A DNA stretch of 13,552 nucleotides from JALHTV01 sp049510055 (GCA_049510055.1 JBEKZI010000060.1:1-13552); one strand, 5' to 3'; shown: positions 1-6,939, counted from the stretch's first letter. Notes: generated from the sequence alone by a model not told the origin. Numbers and translations are program-made.

Positions 1-2
1 TG

Positions 3-53
3 CAGGAGTTTTTTGATGAGTCGATACGAAGTAGGGTATTTATGGGTCGATGA
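3..53 (+). CDS. 3' end of an unidentified upstream reading frame (partial)
   Basis: A frame open from the window edge reads QEFFDESIRSRVFMGR and stops with TGA at 51-53. Its stop overlaps the ATG of the polymerase gene at 50-52 in an ATGA arrangement, which is typical of translationally coupled bacterial genes. Only 16 residues are visible, so no family can be named. The frame beginning at ATG 16 (after AGGAG at 4-8) is also open, and either could be the real one. If the downstream polymerase is one half of a split DNA polymerase I, this could be the end of the missing 5' nuclease part; that is speculation. Confidence 0.3.
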   Translation, partial: QEFFDESIRSRVFMGR

Positions 54-1885
54 AGGCGAAACGAGGCGCATCGGCCTCTCTCAACATGGCCTGCAACGGC
101 TTGGAGAGATTGTGTGGATTGAATTTCCAAAAATTGGCCAAGCAACTGGCCCGCGCCAAGCGTCTGGCCGTGGACACCGAGACGACCTCCACCCATCCGA
201 TGTGGGCGGAGCTAGTGGGCATCTCGCTGTGCTGGCAGGCCGACCGGGCGGTGTACCTGCCCATCAAGGCCCCGCTGGGGGCGGCCACGCTGCCCATTGA
301 GCAGGTCCGCAAGGCCATCGGGCCGGTCCTGGCTGACCCGGCCGTCGAGAAGATCGGCCAGAACCTCAAGTACGATCTGATCGTCCTGGCCGAGGCGGGC
401 ATGGAATTGGCCGGACCGATGTTCGACACGATGATCGCCGCCCACGTGCTGGATTCCTCCCGCGACACCTACCGCCTGGACGCCCTGGCCCATGAATTCC
501 TGGGCCGCGGCAAGACGCCCATCGAGGACCTCATCGGCCGGGGGCGCACGCGAACCACGATGGACGCCGTGCCGCTGGAGCAGGTGACCCCCTACGCCTG
601 CCAGGACGCCGACCTGGCCTGGCAGTTGGCGGACGTGCTGCGCGTCAAGCTGCACGACGAAGGCCTGGACGATCTGTTCAGCCGCCTGGAGATGCCGCTG
701 ATGCCGGTCCTGGCGGAGATGGAGCGGACTGGCATCCTCGTGGACGCCGCCGTGCTCAAGAAGATGGAGACCGTCTTAGCCGCCCAGGCCGACCGGCTGA
801 GGGAGCGGATCCTCGCCCTGGCCGGCAAGACGTTCAACGTGGACTCCCCCCGCCAGCTCGCCGAGGTGCTTTTTGGGGACCTCAAGCTGCCGGCCCTGAG
901 GCGCACCGCCACCGGGCCGAGCACCGATTCGAAGGTGCTGGAGCAATTGGCCGCCCTGCACGAACTGCCGGCGGACGTGCTGGACTACCGCAAGCTGACC
1001 AAGCTCATCAGCACGTACCTGACGGCCCTGGCCCAGTGCATCCATCCGCGGACGCACCGGGTGCACACCAGCTTCCACCAGGCCGCCACGACCACCGGCA
1101 GGCTGTCCAGCAGCGATCCCAACCTCCAGAACATTCCCATCCGCACCGATCAGGGCCGGCAGATTCGCTCGGCCTTCGTCGCGCAGGAGGGCTGGCGGCT
1201 GCTGTCGGCGGACTATTCGCAGGTGGAGCTGCGGGTGCTGGCGCACCTGTGCGGCGACAAAACGCTGACGGAGGCCTTCCGCCGCGACCAGGACATTCAC
1301 CGCATCGTCGCGGCCGAGGTGTTCTCCGTGCCGGCAGAGGAAGTCACCGCCGAGCAGCGCCGCACGGCCAAGACGGTCAACTTCGGCATCATCTACGGGC
1401 AAACGGCCTTCGGGCTGGCGACGACGCTGCGGATCAGCCGCACGATGGCGGCGGAGTTCATCGACCGCTACCGCAAGCGGTTCCCCAAGATCGAGGAGTT
1501 CCTGCAAGCCTGCATTCGGGCCGCCAAGGCCGACGGCTACGTGGAGACGATTTTCGGCCGGCGGCGGCGGATTACGGGCATCGACTCGCGCAACGGCGCC
1601 ATCCGCAGCCTAGCCGAGCGGCTGGCGATCAACTCCGTGGTGCAGGGCTCCGCGGCCGACCTCATCAAGCAGGCGATGGTCCGCATCGCCGCGCGGATCC
1701 GCGACGAGCACCGCCCCAGCCGCATGCTGCTCCAGATTCACGACGAGCTGCTGCTGGAGGTCCCCGCCGCGGCCGTCCAGGCCGAGCGCGAGATGGTCGT
1801 CGCGGAGATGAGCGGCGCTATCAAGCTGTCGGTGCCGCTGAAGGTGGACGTGGGCGTGGGGCGCAACTGGATGGAAGCCAAATAG
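50..1885 (+). CDS. polA: DNA polymerase I, Klenow-like (3'-5' exonuclease + polymerase, no 5' nuclease domain)
   Basis: This family A DNA polymerase fills gaps in repair and replaces Okazaki primers. The proofreading exonuclease domain covers about residues 25-200 and keeps its acidic site: D42 and E44 in VDTETTS, D109 in NLKYDL, and Y182/D186 in YACQDAD. The polymerase domain covers about residues 205-611. Motif A is SADYSQVELR (D388), motif B is RRTAKTVNFGIIYGQ (K441), and motif C is QIHDELLLE (H564, D565, E566). All expected catalytic residues are present. The length of 611 residues matches the E. coli Klenow fragment rather than the roughly 930 residues of full PolA, so the N-terminal FEN-type nuclease is absent. 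Start choice: stops in this frame at 14-19 prevent extension, and ATG 50 overlaps an upstream stop. ATG 86 (residue 13) is an alternative. The first 24 residues do not look conserved, so a frameshift or split gene upstream remains possible. Activity is well supported; the exact N-terminus is not. Confidence 0.93.
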   Translation: MKAKRGASASLNMACNGLERLCGLNFQKLAKQLARAKRLAVDTETTSTHPMWAELVGISLCWQADRAVYLPIKAPLGAATLPIEQVRKAIGPVLADPAVEKIGQNLKYDLIVLAEAGMELAGPMFDTMIAAHVLDSSRDTYRLDALAHEFLGRGKTPIEDLIGRGRTRTTMDAVPLEQVTPYACQDADLAWQLADVLRVKLHDEGLDDLFSRLEMPLMPVLAEMERTGILVDAAVLKKMETVLAAQADRLRERILALAGKTFNVDSPRQLAEVLFGDLKLPALRRTATGPSTDSKVLEQLAALHELPADVLDYRKLTKLISTYLTALAQCIHPRTHRVHTSFHQAATTTGRLSSSDPNLQNIPIRTDQGRQIRSAFVAQEGWRLLSADYSQVELRVLAHLCGDKTLTEAFRRDQDIHRIVAAEVFSVPAEEVTAEQRRTAKTVNFGIIYGQTAFGLATTLRISRTMAAEFIDRYRKRFPKIEEFLQACIRAAKADGYVETIFGRRRRITGIDSRNGAIRSLAERLAINSVVQGSAADLIKQAMVRIAARIRDEHRPSRMLLQIHDELLLEVPAAAVQAEREMVVAEMSGAIKLSVPLKVDVGVGRNWMEAK

Positions 1886-1925
1886 GGGCGGGCGATCCCG
1901 AACCGAACCTTCCCTCACCCACCTC

Positions 1926-1956
1926 AAAAAAGCCGCCCCCTTTCCCTCGCCGGGCG
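1926..1956 (-). terminator. Rho-independent terminator of the membrane-protein gene
   Basis: Read on the minus strand, a CGCCC arm and a GGGCG arm (1952-1956 and 1934-1938) form a GC-rich hairpin followed almost at once by six Ts (1926-1931). It lies just beyond the stop codon of the gene ending at 1958. The loop is about 13 nt and the stem only 5 bp, so strength is uncertain. The polymerase gene converges from the other side, ending at 1885; I see no separate plus-strand terminator for it. Confidence 0.5.
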
Positions 1957-1957
1957 A

Positions 1958-4078
1958 TTACGGCCACCGGTCCGCCAGGGCCTTGAAGTCCGCCGCGGCC
2001 TGGTCCTTGGCCTTCACCCATTGCAGGGCCTGCGCCATATCGCCGTCGGCTTGGTAGAGGGTAAAGAGGTAGTCCGCCAATTGCGCGCGCATCCTCAGGA
2101 TGGCGACGCCGTTCGCCACGTGATAGTCCATCTGTTCCAGGCGGTCGTATTCCCGCTGGAAGTACTCTTTCTGCCACGCCGGGGTTTCGATCCGCAGGGC
2201 GAGCTGTCGAACCGCGTTGTAGGCCATGAAGGTGGGGCGAATCCGAATGGCGGCCTGGAACGCCTCCATCGCTTCGGTGGGCGGGCGGTTGGAGCAAGGG
2301 GCCGCTATCGCCATGGCCCGGCTGATCGCCGCCGTGGCTGGGTTGGGATAGACCAACTCGCCGTCGGCCGCGCGATGGATCAGCTCGGCCGTCGCCGGCC
2401 AGGCGGAATCGGCGGCCACGACGTCCTTGCCGTCAAAATAGATGTACGCCCACGCCGCGCCGGGGCGCTCCATCAATTGCCACAGCAGCCCGGTGTGTCC
2501 GTCGTCCAGCGGAACGACGACCAGGTGCACCCCTAGATCCGCCAGATATTTGTCGGGCGTCGGGGTAAATTTCGTCGGACCGGCCAGGATCCGCCCCGCC
2601 AGATCGTCCGTCGCCGGATCGTAAACCATGTGGGCGCGGCCGCCGAGGAACACCTTGACGGACGGGCATATCCAGTGCAGGTACCCCTCCCATCGCCACT
2701 CGTTGAAAACCCTGCCGCTGACGTGGTTGTCCGCCAGGAATTGGCCCGCCCCCACCGGCTGTACGCTGACACCGCTCATCCGGTCGAAAACCGACTGAGT
2801 GGCCACGCGAGGATTGTTGGGATTGTAATACAGCCAAAGCCAGTACGCGTGGATCAGCAGCGGCACAGCCATCGCCACCGCGCCGGCAACCAGAACGGCC
2901 TTGCCGATCAGCCGCCGCCACCCGTCCAGCCAATCGACGAACCATTGAAGCTGTATCGCCAGAAACGGCGCCAGCACGATCGCCGACAGCGGCACGAATC
3001 GCCGGGCCTTGAAGGCCATGTAGACCACCACGGCCGTCAGGATCAGATCGAAACTGGTCTCGCAGACCTCCTGCACGTTCGGCCGGCGGAGGTGGCTGGC
3101 CGGCACGCCGGGAATTCCCGCCACGCGAAACAGCAGCAACACGGCCAAAACGCCCAGGACCACGAAGTACTCCCCCGTGGTCCCCAGACCCCAGGTGGAC
3201 CCGAAAGCGACGTTCGCGATCAGCGGCTGCCATTCGTTCAGCTTCAGCCAGGCCGGCGCCAGGATGGTAAAGGGAAACGTCAGATTGGTCAGACCGTAGG
3301 GATTGACGAATCCCGCCAGGGCGACCGAACCGATCGTGGCGACCGGCAGGGGCCACAGCTCCGTCAGCGCCTGCTTCAGAGCCGCCGAGGCCGGACGGCC
3401 AGTCCGCAGCAGCAGGATCGTCCGCTGAATGCAGAGCATGGCGGCCCACAATCCCGTCATGCCCAAGCCGAAGATGAATCCGCCGTGGGCGTTGGCCCAG
3501 AAGCCGTTCAGAATCATGACCGGCCAGATCCAGTGCACGTTTTGACGGGTCTTGAACAGCAGCCACAAGACCAGCGGCGCCAGCGTGAGGGTGGTGAGGT
3601 TGGCCCGCAGGTCGATGTACGCACGCCCGGTGGCAATCGCCCCCGCCGCCACCACCAGCGCCACCGGCCAGCCGACGCCCCGCTGCCGGGCGGCTAGGCA
3701 GATAAACAGCGCCGCCGCGGCGATCAGGGCCATCTTGAGCACCAGCAGGCCCGTGGGGCCGGTGGCTTCGTACACCCAGTAATGCAGTAGGTGGCTGCCC
3801 CAGTTCTGGTTGATGGCCACCCGGCCTTCCGTGGTGAACGCCCAGTCGTCGGGCTTGCCCAGCTTGCCGTTCATCGCGTCCCGGCCGACCGCCAGGGCGA
3901 CGAACAAATCGCCGATGGGTCGGGGTTCGGCCCAGATGGTGCCGATGGAAATCGCGGCCACCAACAGGGCGATGAGCAACCACGTCGCCCCCAGCCACCG
4001 CGATTCCGGTCGCGGCGCCTCGGCGACCGCTGCGGCGGCGACCGGCAAACTTGCTGCTTTCTTGTTGGATTTACTCAT
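1958..4078 (-). CDS. polytopic membrane protein, GT-C glycosyltransferase-like, with soluble C-terminus
   Basis: This is a 706-residue inner-membrane protein of unknown substrate. After a basic, Ala-rich cytoplasmic start, hydrophobic segments lie near residues 28-48, 105-128, 134-150, 160-176, 183-222 (two), 240-260, 298-318, 345-360, 362-382 and 395-418. The rest, about 420-706, is soluble. Short polar signatures between helices (NQNWGSHLLHYW, WANAHGGF, GFVNPYG) recall large membrane proteins common in planctomycetes and related phyla that are often annotated as GT-C or PMT-like glycosyltransferases. That link is from memory of the family style. The last 100 residues (from PPTEAMEAFQAA) are helical and could be TPR-like. 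No clear Asp-Asp or Asp-Glu GT-C catalytic pair can be assigned by eye, although D57 in the first loop (RPIGDLF) is a candidate. The start has a weak ribosome site (GGAAAA). The gene follows nrdR after 79 bp and may be read through from it. Confidence 0.75.
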   Translation of the reverse strand: MSKSNKKAASLPVAAAAVAEAPRPESRWLGATWLLIALLVAAISIGTIWAEPRPIGDLFVALAVGRDAMNGKLGKPDDWAFTTEGRVAINQNWGSHLLHYWVYEATGPTGLLVLKMALIAAAALFICLAARQRGVGWPVALVVAAGAIATGRAYIDLRANLTTLTLAPLVLWLLFKTRQNVHWIWPVMILNGFWANAHGGFIFGLGMTGLWAAMLCIQRTILLLRTGRPASAALKQALTELWPLPVATIGSVALAGFVNPYGLTNLTFPFTILAPAWLKLNEWQPLIANVAFGSTWGLGTTGEYFVVLGVLAVLLLFRVAGIPGVPASHLRRPNVQEVCETSFDLILTAVVVYMAFKARRFVPLSAIVLAPFLAIQLQWFVDWLDGWRRLIGKAVLVAGAVAMAVPLLIHAYWLWLYYNPNNPRVATQSVFDRMSGVSVQPVGAGQFLADNHVSGRVFNEWRWEGYLHWICPSVKVFLGGRAHMVYDPATDDLAGRILAGPTKFTPTPDKYLADLGVHLVVVPLDDGHTGLLWQLMERPGAAWAYIYFDGKDVVAADSAWPATAELIHRAADGELVYPNPATAAISRAMAIAAPCSNRPPTEAMEAFQAAIRIRPTFMAYNAVRQLALRIETPAWQKEYFQREYDRLEQMDYHVANGVAILRMRAQLADYLFTLYQADGDMAQALQWVKAKDQAAADFKALADRWP

Positions 4079-4129
4079 AACTATTTTCCGCTGATCCCGG
4101 CGCGCCGGAGGCTCGCCGCGGCCGGAGCG

Positions 4130-4157
4130 ATGAGGACTTTTTCTTCATTTTCCTCAT
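4130..4157 (-). other. inverted repeat directly after the nrdR stop
   Basis: ATGAGGA (4130-4136) and TCCTCAT (4151-4157) form a 7-bp stem with a 14-nt AT-rich loop, immediately after the nrdR stop codon. There is no T run after it on the minus strand, so it does not look like an intrinsic terminator. It may protect the nrdR 3' end while allowing read-through into the membrane-protein gene. Confidence 0.4.
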
Positions 4158-4727
4158 TTATTTCGCCGCGGGCGGCCGGCCGCCTCGCGGTTTAGCCCGG
4201 CCCGTCTTGCCGCCGGGCGGCGCGGCCGGGGCGGGCGCTTCAAACAATTCTTTTTGATCCTTGCCGACCGCCGGAAGCCGGTTGACCTCACGGGCCTCCT
4301 CGATCAGTTCGCCGAGGTTGTCGAAGTTGCGGTACACGCTGGCAAACCGCATGTAGGCGATCTTGTCCACCTCGCGCAGATGGCGGCTGACCGTATCGCC
4401 GATGAAGCTGGAGGGCACCTCGCGGTCGTAGTGGCGGAAAATGTCTTCCTCGCAGGCCTCGATGATCTGGCGAATCTTCTCCACGCCCACCGGCCGCTTG
4501 GAGCAGGCCTTCTCCAGCCCGGCGATCACCTTCTGCCTGTCGTACGGCTCGCGCGAGCCGTCCTTCTTGACGACGGTCAGGCGCACGGCCTCTTCCGGCC
4601 GCTCGTAGGTGGTGAATCGGCGGGTGCAGGCCAGGCATTGCCGACGGCGACGGACCGTCTTGCCTCCCTCGCTGCTGCGGGAGTCCACGACCTTGTCATT
4701 GTCCTGGCCACAGAAAGGGCACTGCAT
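4158..4727 (-). CDS. nrdR: transcriptional repressor NrdR
   Basis: NrdR senses ATP/dATP and represses ribonucleotide reductase genes by binding paired NrdR boxes. The N-terminal zinc ribbon has its four cysteines, C3, C6, C31 and C34 (MQCPFC and CLAC), and the basic RRRRQC stretch and RRFTTYER typical of the family. The ATP-cone domain covers about residues 48-138 (VVKKDGSREPYDRQKVIAGLEKAC through VDKIAYMRFASVYRNF, given here as end points). The family is usually 150-160 residues. This one has 189, the extra being a Pro/Ala/Gly/Arg-rich tail after RLPAVG, which looks disordered. GAGG lies 5 nt before the ATG. A promoter with an internal palindrome sits 45-70 bp upstream, suggesting autoregulation. 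No ribonucleotide reductase gene is in the window. Confidence 0.96.
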   Translation of the reverse strand: MQCPFCGQDNDKVVDSRSSEGGKTVRRRRQCLACTRRFTTYERPEEAVRLTVVKKDGSREPYDRQKVIAGLEKACSKRPVGVEKIRQIIEACEEDIFRHYDREVPSSFIGDTVSRHLREVDKIAYMRFASVYRNFDNLGELIEEAREVNRLPAVGKDQKELFEAPAPAAPPGGKTGRAKPRGGRPPAAK

Positions 4728-4748
4728 GGTCGCCTCGGGAAAGAGCCG

Positions 4749-4795
4749 TTACTACCTATGGGACGGCTGGGAGTATAGCCGCCCATATATGGGTG
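4749..4795. promoter_or_regulatory. candidate pair of NrdR boxes, 31 bp centre to centre
   Basis: Site 1 is the perfect palindrome CCCATATATGGG (4782-4793), which sits inside the nrdR promoter spacer. Site 2 is a degenerate copy around ACTACCTATGGG (4751-4762); the TATGGG half recurs exactly 31 bp away (4788-4793 and 4757-4762). Known NrdR boxes have the form acaCwAtATaTwGtgt and occur in pairs about 31-32 bp apart, on the same face of the helix. Both sites here keep the C at -5, the A at -3 and the T-A-T...G half but differ in flanking bases, so the match is partial. Site 2 lies between the -10 box and the start codon, where a bound repressor would block transcription. Confidence 0.6.
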
Positions 4796-4799
4796 TCAA
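4772..4799 (-). promoter_or_regulatory. sigma-70-like promoter of nrdR
   Basis: On the minus strand TTGACA (4799-4794) is followed after 16 bp by TATACT (4777-4772). Both hexamers are nearly consensus, which is striking in this GC-rich background. The start of transcription would be near 4765, leaving a leader of about 38 nt before the nrdR ATG. The spacer is filled by the 12-bp palindrome. Confidence 0.8.
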
Positions 4800-4897
4800 C
4801 CAAAGCCTTTCTGCAAGCGTCCTCCCAGCCTTATGGGCACACCAAGGGCGGCTGCGATGCAGATCCCATATCACTTCCAAAATCGCTACTACAGTTA

Positions 4898-5533
4898 TTA
4901 CTCCGTTGACGCCCCCGGCGGTGGCCCAAATTCGAAGAATAGCAGGAACTCCGCCCCGCCGGCCTTGCCGGTCAGGGCCGAGGTCGCCACGGCCACGGGG
5001 CCGCAATCCAACTCGGCCAGGCGTTGGCAGACTTCCAGGCACACGCCCCGGGCCTGCTCGGTCGTCAGGGCCGCCGTAACTTTGCGCTGCTGGAGCTTGG
5101 CCAGCTCGTATTGGGGTTTCAGCAGCGACAGGACCTTGCCGACGGGCCGGCCGGCTGAATCGGTCCTTAGCCATCGCTGAGCGACGGGGATGACGCGCTG
5201 CTGGACCGTCCAGCCGGCGTCGATGGTCACCAGGTCCACCGGTTCGGGCGGTTCGGCATACAGGGCGTTGGTGCGTTCCATGACGACGACGCGGCCGTCG
5301 CGGCGGAGCTTCCAGGCCAGCGTGCCGTAGCCGGTGTCCACGGCGTAGACCTTCGCCGCGCCATGCTGGAGGAGGCAATCAGTAAAGCCGCCGACGTGGC
5401 AGCCGAAGTCCGCACACACCCATCCCCGAACATCCAGGTCGAAGGCCGCCAGGGCGGCTTGGAGCTTGTCTCCCCCACGGCTGACGTACTTTCCGCTGCC
5501 GGCGCCCATGAGTTGGACCGCCTCGCGCGGCAC
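4898..5533 (-). CDS. TlyA/FtsJ-type SAM-dependent rRNA methyltransferase lacking the S4 domain
   Basis: The protein matches the methyltransferase part of TlyA (hemolysin A family), which 2'-O-methylates rRNA in the subunits of the ribosome. Visible are KYVSRGGDKL near the start, the SAM-binding DFGCHVGGFTDCLL, the AVDTGYGTLAWKLRRD segment, the acidic VTIDAGWT that replaces the usual DVSFISL, KPQYEL, and the closing GKAGGAEFLLFFEF. The usual TlyA is 240-275 residues with an S4 RNA-binding domain of about 60 residues before this core. Here only 14 residues precede the core, so S4 is missing. Start: GTG 5533 gives 211 residues and has no clear ribosome site; ATG 5509 (residue 9) is an alternative. 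The gene begins 10 bp after rpsT and is probably cotranscribed with it, fitting a ribosome-related role. Exact target base cannot be told. Confidence 0.82.
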   Translation of the reverse strand: MPREAVQLMGAGSGKYVSRGGDKLQAALAAFDLDVRGWVCADFGCHVGGFTDCLLQHGAAKVYAVDTGYGTLAWKLRRDGRVVVMERTNALYAEPPEPVDLVTIDAGWTVQQRVIPVAQRWLRTDSAGRPVGKVLSLLKPQYELAKLQQRKVTAALTTEQARGVCLEVCQRLAELDCGPVAVATSALTGKAGGAEFLLFFEFGPPPGASTE

Positions 5534-5543
5534 GCGGCGCCGC

Positions 5544-5810
5544 TTACTTGGCCAGCTTGTTCAGCCGCTTGGCCAGTCGCGATTTCTTGCGGGAGGCGGC
5601 GTTCTTATGGATGGCGCCCTTGGCGGCAATCTGGTCGAGCTTCTTGTACAGCAGCGACAACTGCTCGGCCGCCTGATCCGGCTTGCCCGCCCGCAGGGCC
5701 GATTCGAACTGCTTGACGGCCTGCTTGCCTTTGTCCTTGCGCCAGCGGTTCCGCGCCCGGTGGGTGACGTTCTGACGAACACGTTTCTTAGCTGAAAGCG
5801 AATGGGCCAC
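5544..5810 (-). CDS. rpsT: 30S ribosomal protein S20
   Basis: S20 binds 16S rRNA early in small-subunit assembly. The 88-residue product is Lys/Arg-rich and starts VAHSLSAKKRVRQN, the typical S20 N-terminus, and continues with RARNRWRKDKGK and AIHKNAASRKKSRLAKRLNK. Start: GTG 5810-5808 has AGGAG (5821-5817) six bases upstream and gives the family's normal length. The frame is open further upstream to 5849, but that would add an unconserved extension running through the ribosome site and a leader hairpin, so it is rejected. First gene of an apparent two-gene unit with the TlyA-like gene. Confidence 0.95.
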   Translation of the reverse strand: MAHSLSAKKRVRQNVTHRARNRWRKDKGKQAVKQFESALRAGKPDQAAEQLSLLYKKLDQIAAKGAIHKNAASRKKSRLAKRLNKLAK

Positions 5811-5821
5811 ACGTTTCTCCT

Positions 5822-5838
5822 GCCGCCCCTCCGGCGGC
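5822..5838 (-). promoter_or_regulatory. rpsT leader hairpin with GGAGG in its loop
   Basis: On the minus strand GCCGCC-GGAGG-GGCGGC forms a perfect 6-bp stem with a Shine-Dalgarno-like GGAGG loop. It abuts the real AGGAG of rpsT (5821-5817). The decoy or standby position next to the true site suggests translational control or ribosome standby binding. The structure is seen in the sequence; the function is inference. Confidence 0.5.
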
Positions 5839-5850
5839 TGTCGGTACAAA

Positions 5851-5874
5851 CCAGCCTGCCGACGGGCAGGCTGG
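5851..5874 (-). promoter_or_regulatory. 5'-terminal hairpin of the rpsT transcript
   Basis: CCAGCCTGCC and GGCAGGCTGG are perfect 10-bp arms around a 4-nt loop. The predicted transcription start from the promoter at 5883-5910 is about 5876, so the hairpin would be the very first part of the message. No T run follows, so it is not a terminator. Its core GCCTGCC/GGCAGGC is shared with the palindrome at 12954-12973. Confidence 0.6.
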
Positions 5875-5882
5875 AACGCGGA

Positions 5883-5910
5883 ATTATACCGCCGCCGCTG
5901 CGGCTTACAA
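5883..5910 (-). promoter_or_regulatory. sigma-70-like promoter of rpsT
   Basis: On the minus strand TTGTAA (5910-5905), a 16-bp spacer and a perfect TATAAT (5888-5883). Predicted start near 5876 gives a leader of about 66 nt, which holds two hairpins. It is divergent from the promoter candidate of the phosphoesterase gene. Confidence 0.75.
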
Positions 5911-5973
5911 GCCTATTGGCAAGGGACGTTGAAATTTAGCGACCATTTTGTAGGCGTTCCCAGCGGCCGGCCT

Positions 5974-5979
5974 TATAAT
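5974..5979 (+). promoter_or_regulatory. -10 box of the phosphoesterase gene
   Basis: A perfect TATAAT lies 33 bp before the ATG at 6013. No good -35 is seen at 16-18 bp (TAGGCG at 5951-5956 is poor; TTGTAG at 5948-5953 is 20 bp away), so the promoter may be weak or need an activator. Confidence 0.55.
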
Positions 5980-6012
5980 GGGCTTGGTGTCTGGGGGCTA
6001 GAAAGCATTTGG

Positions 6013-6864
6013 ATGTCAATCAACGTCTTATGCATCGGCGACGTCGTGGGGCGGCCGGGAAGAAAGGTATTGACCGAGCAGCTGGACGAGTTGATTCGCC
6101 AGCGGTCGATAGATTTCGTCGTCTGCAACGCCGAGAACGCCGCCGGCGGCAGCGGCCTGACCCCCGTGATCTTCCAGAAGCTGCTGAGCAGCGGCGTGGA
6201 CGCCGTCACGCTGGGCGACCACGCCTTCCGCAAGAAGGAGATCATCCCCCTGCTGCAAAGCTCCGACCACATCGTCCGGCCGGCGAACCTTTCGCCCCTG
6301 GCCGCCGGAAGGCGGTGGACGGTCCTACCGACCAAGTCGTCTTCCTGCCGCGTGGGCGTGGCCTGTGCCCTGGGGCAGATGTACATGGGGCAGAACGACT
6401 CGCCCTGGGGCGCCATCGACGGCGTGCTGGCCGAGATGCCCGCCGACGTGAAGGTCCGCATCGTGGACTTTCACGCCGAGGCCTCCAGCGAAAAGATCGC
6501 CATCGGCTATCACCTGGACGGCCGGGTCAGCATCGTCTTCGGCACGCACACGCACATTCCCACGGCCGACGCGCGAATCCTGGACGGCGGCACGGCCTGC
6601 ATCTCCGACGTGGGCATGACCGGCCCGTACAACAGCGTCCTGGGGCGGCGGCGGGACCGCGTGCTCAGCGCGCTGACCACGTCCATGCCGGCGCACTTCG
6701 AGATCGCCATGGGCGACATACGCCTCTGCGGCCTGCTGGTGGCCGTGGACCCCGCCAGCGGCCGGGCCTCGTCCGTCGAGCGGATTGAGGTCGCCGGCCG
6801 GCCCATCGAGGGCGGGCCCTACGACAGCGACGACGGCATGCCCCAACGGACGGGGAGCCACTAA
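6013..6864 (+). CDS. ymdB: YmdB-family metallophosphoesterase (TIGR00282 type)
   Basis: The 283-residue protein belongs to the calcineurin-like family of B. subtilis YmdB, a 2',3'-cyclic nucleotide phosphodiesterase. Metal ligands are visible in order: the D of IGDVVGRPGR near residue 9, E and N of NAENAAGGSGL near residues 39-40, the D and H of LGDHAFRKKE near residue 67, DFHAEASSEK near residue 150, and the GTHTHIPTAD histidines near residue 178, followed by the family's SDVGMTGPYNSVLG. Length is close to the family norm of 260-280. The start MSINVLCIGD at ATG 6013 is chosen because the fold begins there; an in-frame extension to 5929 would run through the -10 box. In the family LGDHAF usually reads LGNHxW or GNHxF with Asn as ligand; here Asp takes that place. 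Ribosome site is weak. Single gene, divergent from rpsT. Confidence 0.92.
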   Translation: MSINVLCIGDVVGRPGRKVLTEQLDELIRQRSIDFVVCNAENAAGGSGLTPVIFQKLLSSGVDAVTLGDHAFRKKEIIPLLQSSDHIVRPANLSPLAAGRRWTVLPTKSSSCRVGVACALGQMYMGQNDSPWGAIDGVLAEMPADVKVRIVDFHAEASSEKIAIGYHLDGRVSIVFGTHTHIPTADARILDGGTACISDVGMTGPYNSVLGRRRDRVLSALTTSMPAHFEIAMGDIRLCGLLVAVDPASGRASSVERIEVAGRPIEGGPYDSDDGMPQRTGSH

Positions 6865-6867
6865 CGG

Positions 6868-6899
6868 CAGGTCGAAGTGCGAAGGTCGAAGTTCGAAGT
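6868..6899. repeat. short GGTCGAAG-type degenerate repeats
   Basis: Just after the phosphoesterase stop, GGTCGAAG occurs at 6870-6877 and 6884-6891, interleaved with GTGCGAAG and GTTCGAAGT. The same unit appears inverted at 12745-12767. The stretch 6865-6939 holds no gene. Confidence 0.5.
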
Positions 6900-6939
6900 A
6901 CGGAACTAAGGGCACGGACGCGGATTGCTAAGCGGGGTT

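Noticed and set aside
13..300. A 95-codon frame with a good AGGAG-ATG start before the polymerase
   Set aside because: From about position 120 it runs in a shifted frame through the conserved exonuclease domain of the polymerase, so it cannot be a real protein over its full length. Its first 100 bp remain uncertain.
2433..3998. A 521-codon minus-strand frame inside the membrane-protein gene
   Set aside because: Arg/Gly/Pro-rich shadow in another frame of the same strand; the overlapping frame has a regular pattern of membrane helices.
5811..5849. N-terminal extension of S20 from an upstream ATG
   Set aside because: The extension is unconserved, would include the ribosome site, and the GTG start with AGGAG gives the family length.
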